A stretch of 64,000 bases of DNA from Myxococcales bacterium (GTDB lineage Bacteria > Myxococcota_A > Polyangia > Nannocystales > Nannocystaceae). Of this stretch, positions 44,521 through 51,797 are shown in pieces. Within the stretch, counting starts at the first letter, position 1. Every line of letters starts with the position of its first letter. The notes beneath the pieces were generated by a model. That model saw only the letters and a program-made list of their open reading frames with translations. It was not told the origin of the DNA and did not search any database. Both the position numbers and the translations under genes were made by a program. The stretch is from contig JACKDW010000002.1 of the NCBI GenBank assembly GCA_020633295.1, positions 1,054,001 through 1,118,000 on the forward strand, in the 5' to 3' direction.

Positions 44521-45267
44521 TCAAAAACCGATGGGCACGCAGATCGACTCTTGCCGACGCTCGGTTGGATCGTCGACGCTCGGGACCGCGTAGATCCCGT
44601 TGGCCCCCGTCTGCCGGCACTGGTAGCCCTCACGGCAGTCCGCGTCGTCGCTGCACGCCTTGCGACACGAGGTTCGCGTGGTGTTCGCGTTGGCGCACAG
44701 GCCCTCGTCCAGACAGCGCTCCGTCGGCAGACAGTCGTCGCGTGGACAGACCTTGGTGATCTCGTCGCACTCCTCGTTGGCCAACGCGAGGTGCGCGCAG
44801 GCGTCGGACCAGATGACCCCGTCCGCACAACATTGCTGATACACGGGATCGTCGGGGTCCGGCTCCGCACCACACACGCAGGCGCGGATCGTCGCGTTCT
44901 CGCAGGCACCGTCGAGCGCCTCACAGCACGCGCCGACGAGCTCCGCCTCGGTCACGTCCTGGGCGCGTTGGTCCTCGAGTTCGGGATCGCACGAGACGCT
45001 CAGAAATTGTACGCCGAAGATCCGCACGCAGACGGCCTCATCCGGGCACGAGCCCTCGGCGCAGCCGTCGATCGTGCACTCGCCGTCGCCCTCGGGGTCA
45101 AGGTTCCCGTCCGCGTTGACGCGATAGGACAGGTCGCAGCTGCGCTCGCCTTGCTGACTGCAATCGATGCTGCGCAAGCACTCATCCCCGATCTTCGGCC
45201 GACAGCCGAAGAGCAGGAGCGCGATGATTGGCGCCACAGGCGCGCGCCAGGGGCGAGGGAGACTCAT
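44521..45267 (-). CDS. Cysteine-rich lipoprotein of unknown function
   Basis: Signal ends in LLLFGC, lipidated at Cys22. The remaining ~225 residues carry more than 25 cysteines arranged in short repeats (DCSQQGERSC, CAEGSCPDEAVC, ACCEALDGACENA, CVCGAEPDPDDP, KVCPRDDCLPTERC, KACSDDADCREGYQCRQTG), typical of disulfide-rich extracellular proteins in myxobacteria. The end CREGYQCR resembles EGF- or Dickkopf-like modules, but I assign no family. Probably outer-membrane or surface exposed. It diverges from proC with an 86-base gap. Confidence 0.75.
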   Translation of the reverse strand: MSLPRPWRAPVAPIIALLLFGCRPKIGDECLRSIDCSQQGERSCDLSYRVNADGNLDPEGDGECTIDGCAEGSCPDEAVCVRIFGVQFLSVSCDPELEDQRAQDVTEAELVGACCEALDGACENATIRACVCGAEPDPDDPVYQQCCADGVIWSDACAHLALANEECDEITKVCPRDDCLPTERCLDEGLCANANTTRTSCRKACSDDADCREGYQCRQTGANGIYAVPSVDDPTERRQESICVPIGF

Positions 45268-45353
45268 GGCCGCGGAGGATACACCGGACTGGTCGCGCGT
45301 GTATTCCCCGTGATTGCCGTTCGAGCCGCCGTAAGGCTGTGGTAAGGGGGGCC

Positions 45354-46172
45354 ATGGCGCGTTTGGGCTTCACGCTGGCGGTGCTCGGCTGCGGGACGAT
45401 GGGCAAGGCGATCGCGGCCGGCTTGCTGCGCTCCGGCGTCGCGGAGCCTCCAGACCTCGTGGTCACGGCGAGGAGGAGAGAGGTTGTCGACAAGCTCGCC
45501 GCCGAGCTGTGCATCGCCGCGACGGTCGACAACCTCGCCGCGGTACGCCGCGCGGAGGTCGTGCTCCTGAGCTTGAAGCCGCAGCAGCTGCCCGCGCTGC
45601 TCAACGGCACCGAGATCGCGGGCGCGCTCGCGGGCAAGCTCGTCATCAGCATCGCCGCCGGCGTGACCGTCGCTCAGCTCACACGCTGGCTGCCCGAGAG
45701 CGCGGTCATCCGCGCGATGCCCAACACACCCTCGTTGATCGGCGCCGGCATGACGGTGCTCGCCCGCGGCCAGGGCGTGGACGACGAGCAGGTCGCGAGG
45801 GCGGACCGGATCTTCAGCGCGGTCGGGGATTGCATCGAGCTCGAGGACAAGCTCATGGACGCTGTCACGAGCCTCAACGGCAGCGGCCCCGCGTTCGCGT
45901 ACGTCATGCTCGAGGCCATGGCCGACGGCGGCGTCATGATGGGCCTGCCGCGCACCGTCGCGCTGCGGATCGCGGCGCGCGTCTGCGAGGGCGCCGCGCG
46001 GATGGTGCTCGACACGACGATGCACCCCGCAGCGCTCAAGGACCAGGTTACGACCCCCGCGGGTTGCACCATCGCGGGCCTGTTGACCATGGAGGACGGC
46101 AGGATTCGCTCGGTGATCGCCCGCGCGATTCAGGAGGCCGCGCGGGTCGCCGCTGGCCTCGGTGAGAAGTGA
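45354..46172 (+). CDS. proC: Pyrroline-5-carboxylate reductase
   Basis: Last step of proline synthesis, reducing P5C with NAD(P)H. The N-terminal Rossmann motif is AVLGCGTMGKAIAAGLL; VVLLSLKPQQL follows; the hinge carries VIRAMPNTPSLIGAGMTVL; the C-terminal dimer domain has the P5CR signature LNGSGPAFAYVMLEAMADGG and the TTPAGCTIAGL end. ATG 45354 follows a GTAAGGGGGG purine-rich ribosome-binding site. Length 272 is normal. A small membrane-protein gene follows and its longest possible frame overlaps the proC stop. Confidence 0.96.
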   Translation: MARLGFTLAVLGCGTMGKAIAAGLLRSGVAEPPDLVVTARRREVVDKLAAELCIAATVDNLAAVRRAEVVLLSLKPQQLPALLNGTEIAGALAGKLVISIAAGVTVAQLTRWLPESAVIRAMPNTPSLIGAGMTVLARGQGVDDEQVARADRIFSAVGDCIELEDKLMDAVTSLNGSGPAFAYVMLEAMADGGVMMGLPRTVALRIAARVCEGAARMVLDTTMHPAALKDQVTTPAGCTIAGLLTMEDGRIRSVIARAIQEAARVAAGLGEK

Positions 46173-46236
46173 GACGCGCTCCCGCGATCCTCGAGAAATT
46201 TGCCGTTGGCTCCGCGGCGTACGACCCTCACGACGC

Positions 46237-46587
46237 GTGCGAGAAGTCCGACCACTCCGCGCGGCCCTGAGCGTCGCCCTCCTCGCCGGCGCGCTGTGGT
46301 TCGCGTTCACGGTCAAGCTGGGGCCGCGCACGTTCGCGCAGCACGTCGATCGCATCGGTCGCACGCCAGAGGCGAAGCAGCTCATGCAGGGGACGCGCGA
46401 CCGCGTACGCCCGGTCCTCGACGAGGCCAGCGCGCGCGTCCTGGGCGAGTATGTCGAGGCCCCGACGCGCTCGCGAAGTCGCGCTCCCGCTGGTGACGCG
46501 CGCGCGTCGAAGGCGTCGTCGTCATCGGAGTCGACCGAGCGCGCGTCGACGTCCGAGCGCGCGCAGCTCCCTGGCCGCCGCGAGTAG
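46237..46587 (+). CDS. Small single-pass membrane protein of unknown function
   Basis: With the GTG at 46237 it has 116 residues; another GTG at 46162 would overlap proC. One TM segment lies near the N terminus (AALSVALLAGALWFAFTVKL) followed by a helical stretch (GPRTFAQHVDRIGRTPEAKQ) and a Ser/Arg/Ala-rich tail. The pattern after the TM resembles many tiny myxobacterial proteins encoded after housekeeping genes. Likely co-transcribed with proC. No family recognised. Confidence 0.6.
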   Translation: MREVRPLRAALSVALLAGALWFAFTVKLGPRTFAQHVDRIGRTPEAKQLMQGTRDRVRPVLDEASARVLGEYVEAPTRSRSRAPAGDARASKASSSSESTERASTSERAQLPGRRE

Positions 46588-46702
46588 CTGGCGAATCGCG
46601 AGACGTTGTCGCCTCGCTCGACGTTGAGCGCGCGTGAACACGGGCGCGCGATCGAGGTCGCGCGCCGCGACGGCGCGTCCGTCCCCGCGCGGGCTGTCCG
46701 TT

Positions 46703-49153
46703 ATGCTTACGCTGGTGCTCAGCGTCTGGCCCCCCACGATCGCGGCGATCGTGTTCGCGTTCTCGGCGAATCCAGCGCAGCGCCAACCACTTGCGCCCGA
46801 GGAGGGGGGGCCGCCGCTGGCCGTGACCCCGCCGGCGCTCGAGCGATCAGGCGACGCGTCGCCGGAGGATGACGCGACCGCGCGCGCGCGTCTTCGCGGT
46901 CAGGTGATGCAGCACGGCAGCCGCGATCCGATCGCCGGCGCGCGCGTGATCCCCGAGCGCGGAGAGCCGGCCGACGCCGACGCCGACGGTCGCTTCGAGC
47001 TGTGGCTCGGGCCAGGAGAGCATCGTCTGCTGCTGCGCGCGCCTGGGTACGAAGACCTCACGGTGCGCGTCGAGCTGCTGCCCGAGGAGGACGCGCAGTT
47101 TGAATTTCGCATGGGTCGAGACGAGCGCGCCGGTCGTTATCACACCACCGTCCGCCAGGAGCGCGAGGTCGCGGTGTCGAGCACGCGTCTCGAGGGGGAT
47201 GAGCTGCACGCGGCGCCCGGGAGCTGGGGAGATCCCTTCCGCGTCGTTCAGAGTCTGCCGGGCGCCTCGCAGCTCGCGGGCTTTCTCCCCTACGTCGTCG
47301 TGCGCGGCGCCGCGCCCGGGAACACCGGGTATTACCTCGACGGCGTGCGCGTGCCGCTGCTGTTCCACGTGGCGGTTGGTCCTGCGGTCATTCACCCCTA
47401 CTTCATCGACACGGTCGACTTCTATCCCAGCGGCGCGCCGGTGCGCCTCGGGCGATACGTCAGCGGGATGATCGAGGGGCGGACTCGGCCCGCGCGTCGT
47501 GACCGGGTCCGCGGCGAGTTCGACATCCGCCTGACGGACGCGGGCGGTATCGTCGAGATCCCGCTCGATCGACCGCGTGCGCCCGGCTGCCGTCGTCGTC
47601 GCGCGCGGGGAGCACCTGCGCTCAGCGAAGAGGAGTCCGCGAGCCGCTGTCGTCGCGGCCCCGCGCGCGGGTCGCTTACGCTCGCGGGTCGCTACGGGTA
47701 CACCGGCGCGCTCCTTACGCTGCTGCAGTCGACCGCGCGGATCTCGTTCTGGGACTACCAGGCGCGGCTCGACCACCGCCTCGGCCCGCGCGCGAATTAC
47801 ACCGCGTTCGTCTACGGGAGCTTCGACGAGGTCGGCGAGAAGGGCGCGGAGGATCCGCTGCTCCGCTTTACCTTCCACCGTGTTCAACAACGTGTTCATC
47901 AGGACATGTTCAAAGGGTCTGTCGATTACAGCCTCGCGCTCGGCTTCGAGAGCACGGGCGCGAGCGACTCCGGGAGCGACGAGTGGCGGATCGCGCCGCG
48001 CGTCGATCTGCGCCGTCGCCTCGGCCGCGGCGAGAGCGCGCAGCTCGGGCTCGGGCTCGACCAGGAGTTCCAGATCTTCCGCGCGCGGCTCCCGGCGGGT
48101 GCGGCCAGCGACGGCACGACCGAGAGCTACTCATCTGTCCTCGGAGATAGGTTCGTGTCCGCGAGCGGCGCGTACGCCGAGCTGATCTGGCGGAAAGGCA
48201 AGGCGGAGATCAGGCCCGGGGTGCGCGCTGATCTCTACGTCCAGGACGGGTCGTCCGCCGTGCTCCCCGCCGCGCGCAGCGTGTCGCACGCCGTCGGCGT
48301 CGATCCGCGCGTCCTGTTTCGCGAGCGCCTGAGCGATCGCTGGACGCTGCGCCAGAACGTCGGCCTGTACCATCAGCCACCTTCTTTCCCAGTCCCGCTC
48401 CCCGGCGTCGAGAGCTTCGGCTTTGACCTCGGGCTGCAGCGGAACCTGCAGGGAAGTACAGGTTACGAGCTTCAGATCAGCGACGCGTTTCGCCTCACCC
48501 AGGACGTCTACGTCGGCTGGCTCTCGAACCTGTTTGACTACGAGCTCGCCGCAGCGCTCGAGGGCGGCGTCTCTGAAATTGAAGATCTTGTAATCCAAAC
48601 AACAGGTTTTGCTTATGGCCTCGAGACCATGCTGCGCCTCGACCCGCGGATGCGTGTATACGGGTGGGCTGCGTACACGCTTTCGCGGTCTGTCCGCAAC
48701 TACACGACCGGAGGGACAGCTCCTTCGAACTGGGATCAGACGCACATCGTTAACGTCGTTCTGGGCTACAAGCTAGGCAATCGATGGAATCTCGGCGGGC
48801 GTCTGCACCTCAACACAGGGCGCCCGTACACCGCCGTCCTCGCCGATCAGACCGTCGAGGACGCGCTGTCGCTCTCGCGGAACCAACAACGTTTACCCGG
48901 GTTTTTTCAGCTCGACCTTCGAGTCGAGCGCAACTGGACGTTCCGCAGCTGGCACCTGCAGCTGGTCATCGACATCATCAACGCGACCTACTCCCGCGAG
49001 GTCTTGGCGTGCGTCCAGCCGGATGACACGAATGCGAGTCTTGGCGTTATGACCTCTGATTCCGGTGTGACGACGCTCTACAACCCGCCAAGCTGTGACG
49101 CGCAGAGCTTGCGGTACGTGCTTCCTTCGGTCGGCGTGCGCGGTGTCTTCTAG
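46703..49153 (+). CDS. TonB-dependent outer-membrane receptor with carboxypeptidase-regulatory-like domain
   Basis: 816 residues ending in Phe. After a hydrophobic signal (MLTLVLSVWPPTIAAIVFAF), residues about 65-135 form a CarboxypepD_reg-like beta-sandwich (RGQVMQHGSRDPIAGARV, RFELWLGPGEHRLLLRAPGY). A plug domain follows (AAPGSWGDPFRVVQSLPGAS, VVRGAAPGNTGYYLDGVRVP), then a 22-strand-type barrel (GRLHLNTGRPYTAVLADQTV near the end). A GTG at 46634 is an alternative start. I see no clear TonB box. Possibly imports a ferric or carbohydrate ligand; substrate unknown. The barrel includes an Arg/Cys-rich patch around residue 290 (CRRRRARGAP). Confidence 0.88.
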   Translation: MLTLVLSVWPPTIAAIVFAFSANPAQRQPLAPEEGGPPLAVTPPALERSGDASPEDDATARARLRGQVMQHGSRDPIAGARVIPERGEPADADADGRFELWLGPGEHRLLLRAPGYEDLTVRVELLPEEDAQFEFRMGRDERAGRYHTTVRQEREVAVSSTRLEGDELHAAPGSWGDPFRVVQSLPGASQLAGFLPYVVVRGAAPGNTGYYLDGVRVPLLFHVAVGPAVIHPYFIDTVDFYPSGAPVRLGRYVSGMIEGRTRPARRDRVRGEFDIRLTDAGGIVEIPLDRPRAPGCRRRRARGAPALSEEESASRCRRGPARGSLTLAGRYGYTGALLTLLQSTARISFWDYQARLDHRLGPRANYTAFVYGSFDEVGEKGAEDPLLRFTFHRVQQRVHQDMFKGSVDYSLALGFESTGASDSGSDEWRIAPRVDLRRRLGRGESAQLGLGLDQEFQIFRARLPAGAASDGTTESYSSVLGDRFVSASGAYAELIWRKGKAEIRPGVRADLYVQDGSSAVLPAARSVSHAVGVDPRVLFRERLSDRWTLRQNVGLYHQPPSFPVPLPGVESFGFDLGLQRNLQGSTGYELQISDAFRLTQDVYVGWLSNLFDYELAAALEGGVSEIEDLVIQTTGFAYGLETMLRLDPRMRVYGWAAYTLSRSVRNYTTGGTAPSNWDQTHIVNVVLGYKLGNRWNLGGRLHLNTGRPYTAVLADQTVEDALSLSRNQQRLPGFFQLDLRVERNWTFRSWHLQLVIDIINATYSREVLACVQPDDTNASLGVMTSDSGVTTLYNPPSCDAQSLRYVLPSVGVRGVF

Positions 49154-49315
49154 GACAGATCGATGGGGACTCGAGGCCACATGACTTGTGCTTGCGTATC
49201 CAACTAATTTCGTTTTCTGGTTGCGTGGTTTTCTGGTCAATTGCAGACTGTTCTCGTCGCTTCGAATGGTGTCTCATGTCACCGTTCGACGGACCTGTCT
49301 GAGGAGACCCATTCG

Positions 49316-49702
49316 ATGAGTGAAGTAGCGCAGGAGATCGGTCGCAAGATCCGTCTGTGGAGACAGGCGACGCCCCCCCCCAAGTCCCGCAAGAAGCGTC
49401 GTGGCGAGGCCGGATGGCGCCCGCACATGACCATTGAGGAGCTGGCCAAAGCCACAGGACTCACAGTTACAACGGTCAACAAGCTCGAGCTCGGCTACAA
49501 GGCGCCGCGCATCGAGTCGCTGCTGCTCCTCGCCGGCGCGTTCGGCTGCGAGCCCAATGAGCTGCTGCCTTCCCTTAAGGCCCGGTCGCGGCGCAAGACC
49601 GCGAAGGACGAGCTCCTCGAGGAGATCCACGCGCTCACGACTCAGATGTCGGCCAAGCAGCTCCGCGAGCTCGTCAAAGTCGTCCGCGAGTACTCATCGT
49701 AA
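49316..49702 (+). CDS. XRE-family helix-turn-helix regulator
   Basis: ATG 49316 is preceded by the ribosome-binding site GAGGAG nine bases away, which decides the start; the frame upstream is unconserved. 128 residues: a helical N terminus (EIGRKIRLWRQATPPPKSRK) with a 20-residue basic insertion in what is normally helix 1-2, then MTIEELAKATGLTVTTVNKL and APRIESLLLLAGAFGCEPNE, a Cro/C1-type HTH, and a helical C terminus. The interrupted HTH is unusual. It lies alone between the TonB receptor and a gene-poor interval. Confidence 0.85.
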   Translation: MSEVAQEIGRKIRLWRQATPPPKSRKKRRGEAGWRPHMTIEELAKATGLTVTTVNKLELGYKAPRIESLLLLAGAFGCEPNELLPSLKARSRRKTAKDELLEEIHALTTQMSAKQLRELVKVVREYSS

Positions 49703-49965
49703 GAAAAATTACAAAAATCGCTGATCGTCAAGCGGCGTGAGGCGTCGGCTCGCACAGTGCGTCGCACGTGCGGATCGAAGATGAGCACGGTGCCCGGTTC
49801 CAGTTCCTGGATCCGGGCATTCGCGTCATGGGGCTGCTTGAATGCCAGACGCCGTCCCGAGACAGGGCGACTCGGTGTGTCACCACGACACGGGGCTTAG
49901 CGCCAATTCGCGCCCTAGACGGCCAAAATCGGTCGTTTTTCGGTTTTTCGAGACGAGGTAAGAAC
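49703..49965. other. Intergenic region after the XRE gene
   Basis: Holds no supported gene. A T-rich stretch (GTCGTTTTTCGGTTTTTCGAG at about 49933-49953) lies immediately upstream of the sigma-54-like promoter and could be an activator-binding or bent region. Confidence 0.4.
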
Positions 49966-49981
49966 TGGCACGCGAACTGCA
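49966..49981 (+). promoter_or_regulatory. Sigma-54 (RpoN)-type promoter
   Basis: TGGCACGCGAACTGCA matches the sigma-54 consensus TGGCACG-N4-TTGCW with one mismatch (C for T at the start of the -12 block). The GG and GC dinucleotides have the required 10-base spacing. Expected start site about 49991-49993, just before the small frame at 49997. Confidence 0.7.
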
Positions 49982-49996
49982 AAAGTAGTGAGTGCT

Positions 49997-50161
49997 ATGC
50001 AGTTCTCGACCCGCTCCTTCGCCTTCGCCCGCACCCTCTCCTCCTCCGCCACCGTCGCCCCGTTCTTCCAGGCGCTTCTCGAGATGAAGCGCGAGCGCGA
50101 GCGTCGCGAGCGACTCGCCAACGCGCAGCCTTCGATGGCGCCCCCGCTTCGCGCCGCCTGA
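49997..50161 (+). CDS. Possible small protein of 54 residues downstream of sigma-54-like promoter
   Basis: The frame opens MQFSTRSFAFARTLSSSATV, then APFFQALLEMKRERERRERL and ends with a proline/alanine tail. It has one amphipathic Lys/Arg/Glu-rich helix. The predicted transcript would start only about 5 bases before the ATG, so it would be nearly leaderless, with only AGTGAG as a weak ribosome-binding site. It may be coding, or the transcript may be a non-coding RNA. No relative recognised. Confidence 0.4.
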   Translation: MQFSTRSFAFARTLSSSATVAPFFQALLEMKRERERRERLANAQPSMAPPLRAA

Positions 50162-50187
50162 GCCGGTCGAGCTGTATCCTCTATATA

Positions 50188-50400
50188 CGAGGCCCCGGGC
50201 GACAGCCCCGGTCTCGATTCGTCCAGCAGCGCGCCTAATTCACCCGAGTAGGCGTATCCTCGGGTACGCGGCCGGACGAAGCGCAAGAGGCCCACGGGTA
50301 CACCCCGCGGGCCTCCTTGCCTCGAGGGCATGGTCTTTCCAGCCTGCACGAAGGGTCCTGTCCTCCGACACACGGCCGCGACACGAATGGTCGCGGCCGT
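50188..50400 (+). ncRNA. Candidate structured RNA: four consecutive hairpins
   Basis: Hairpin A, 50188-50216 (CGAGG...GTCTCG, ten pairs with one bulge and one mismatch). Element B, 50218-50280: outer TTCGTCC/GGACGAA enclosing ACCCGAG/CTCGGGT with a 10-base loop. Hairpin C, 50283-50320: GCAAG-AGGCCCACGGG against CCCGCGGGCCTCCTTGC, 5-base loop. Hairpin D, 50372-50400: perfect ACGGCCGCGAC/GTCGCGGCCGT, loop ACGAATG. They lie downstream of the sigma-54-like promoter and small frame, and at the 3' side of the leftward Roadblock-like gene. Some may simply be terminators for these convergent units. Confidence 0.4.
50372..50400. terminator. 11-bp perfect hairpin between convergent units
   Basis: ACGGCCGCGAC-ACGAATG-GTCGCGGCCGT. 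It sits about 100 bases past the Roadblock-like gene's stop on one strand and closes the hairpin series on the other. No T-run on either side. Confidence 0.5.
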
Positions 50401-50501
50401 CGACGTTTCGAAGCTTTCGGACAGGTACAGATCGCGCGTCGATCGCCAAGTCTAGTTGACAGATCGGCAAGCCATGGCCAGTGAAGTTGCCAGGTCGCTG
50501 A

Positions 50502-50924
50502 TCAACCGAGCAGGATGCGGCGCGTCGCGGCGATCGAGTGGGCGACCTCGCGCTCGCGATCATCAGCATCATCTCCGCCGAGCGCGGCGACGTAGAGCGT
50601 CTCTCCAAGTACGTGCATCCGCCGGACCGAGAGACCACGCTCGCGTCCAGCTCGGCGTACCGTAGCGAGCGCGCGACCTCGACCCACGATTGGGGTCACG
50701 GCCGCGAGCTCCTGAAGGTCGAGGTGTGTCGTGTTGTTGGCGACGACGGTTCCGAATTCATCGGCGACGAGCAAGACATCGAGGTCTGCACGTCGTACCG
50801 CGTGATCAAAGGCGCAGATCAGCGCGGACGCGACATCCGTCGGTCGGTTGACGCGCCGCTCACGTCCACGCCACGGTCGCTGGTTGGACGGGATGCTCTG
50901 GAAATCTGCGGTCACAGCGGTCAT
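50502..50924 (-). CDS. Roadblock/LC7-like protein
   Basis: 140 residues with the alpha-beta-beta-alpha-beta-beta-alpha order of the Roadblock/LC7 fold: helix DVASALICAFDHAVRRADLD, strands VLLVADEFGTVVANN, helix HLDLQELAAVTPIVG, strands GLSVRRMHVLGETLYVAALG, and helix REREVAHSIAATRRIL. Such proteins partner with Ras-like GTPases (as MglB with MglA in myxobacterial motility) or act as scaffolds. No small GTPase is adjacent. The start at 50924 lies beside an inverted repeat shared with the divergent Crp/Fnr gene. The family call rests on pattern rather than a strict motif. Confidence 0.6.
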   Translation of the reverse strand: MTAVTADFQSIPSNQRPWRGRERRVNRPTDVASALICAFDHAVRRADLDVLLVADEFGTVVANNTTHLDLQELAAVTPIVGRGRALATVRRAGRERGLSVRRMHVLGETLYVAALGGDDADDREREVAHSIAATRRILLG

Positions 50925-50949
50925 GTGTAGGTGAGTTTAAAACCTACAC
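50925..50949. promoter_or_regulatory. Operator-like dyad GTGTAGGT-N9-ACCTACAC
   Basis: Perfect 8-base inverted repeat immediately upstream of the leftward Roadblock-like start codon and about 100 bases upstream of the rightward Crp/Fnr gene. It could be the binding site of that regulator, although it differs from TGTGA-N6-TCACA. Confidence 0.5.
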
Positions 50950-51049
50950 CCCACGACTCAAATTTCAGGCGATCGCGCCTTGTGCGCCTAGAACAACTCT
51001 CTCCAGGTAAGGGGAGTCACACGCGCTCAAGTTCGCTACACTGCAGCCC

Positions 51050-51757
51050 ATGACGATCGAGGTCGCAGAAGCCGAACAGATTCGTCAATACCTGACGCGT
51101 TATCGGGGGTGGAGTGACGTCCCCAACGACACGATGATGGAGTTCTGCCGTAGCGCGGAGATCATCGAGGTCAAGCGTAAACGCTCCGTTTTCCGGCGGG
51201 GCGAAGCGGGACCGGGCCTCTTCGTCGTCAAGAGCGGCGAATTCAAGCTGAGCCTGATTTCGCCCGAGGGGCGTGAGCAGATCCTGTATCTCGCCGAGCC
51301 AGGGAAGCTCATCGGCGAGGGCTTTATGCCCAACGATATGCAATGCGCGGCCTCGGCCTTCGCCATGGTCGACTCCGAGGCGTGGCGATTCGCGTCGGAT
51401 CGCGTCATCAACCTCATCGGACAGTCTGTCCCGCTCGCCTTCGCGCTCATGCGCCACATGGCGTTCCGTGCGAACCGGCTGATCGACCTCGTTCTCGACC
51501 TCTCGCTTCGATCCGTGGAGCGACGACTCGCGTCGTTCTTGCTCACGCTCGCGCTTCGGGCCGGCGCGGAGCAGGGGAAGCCGTGCGTGATCCCGCGCCA
51601 GCTCGACATGAACACCGTCGCCGCGCGACTCGGCACGGTTCGCGAGGAAATCTCGCGCGCGCTCAACCGTATGCAGCGCGAGGGGATCCTCAGCCTGAGC
51701 CGGCAAGAAATCGTCGTCCTCGACCTCAATGCGCTCGAGCGCGTCACGTACGAGTAG
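51050..51757 (+). CDS. Crp/Fnr-family transcriptional regulator
   Basis: 235 residues. An N-terminal cyclic-nucleotide-binding beta-roll (FRRGEAGPGLFVVKSGEFKL, REQILYLAEPGKLIGEGF) is followed by the long dimer helix and a winged helix-turn-helix (TLALRAGAEQGKPCVIPRQL, DMNTVAARLGTVREEISRAL, NRMQREGILSLSRQEIVVLD). The recognition helix TVREEISRAL is Crp-like. It lacks an Fnr-type N-terminal cysteine cluster, so an iron-sulfur oxygen sensor is unlikely; the phosphate-binding Arg-Thr/Ser of true CRP is not evident either. Diverges from the Roadblock-like gene; S41 peptidase gene follows 40 bases downstream. Confidence 0.92.
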   Translation: MTIEVAEAEQIRQYLTRYRGWSDVPNDTMMEFCRSAEIIEVKRKRSVFRRGEAGPGLFVVKSGEFKLSLISPEGREQILYLAEPGKLIGEGFMPNDMQCAASAFAMVDSEAWRFASDRVINLIGQSVPLAFALMRHMAFRANRLIDLVLDLSLRSVERRLASFLLTLALRAGAEQGKPCVIPRQLDMNTVAARLGTVREEISRALNRMQREGILSLSRQEIVVLDLNALERVTYE

Positions 51758-51797
51758 CGTGAGCAGCGGCCGCGCGACCGCGCGAGGACCCCAGAGT

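Noticed and set aside
49728..49982. An 84-codon leftward frame
   Set aside because: Overlaps the sigma-54-like promoter and gives no recognisable protein.
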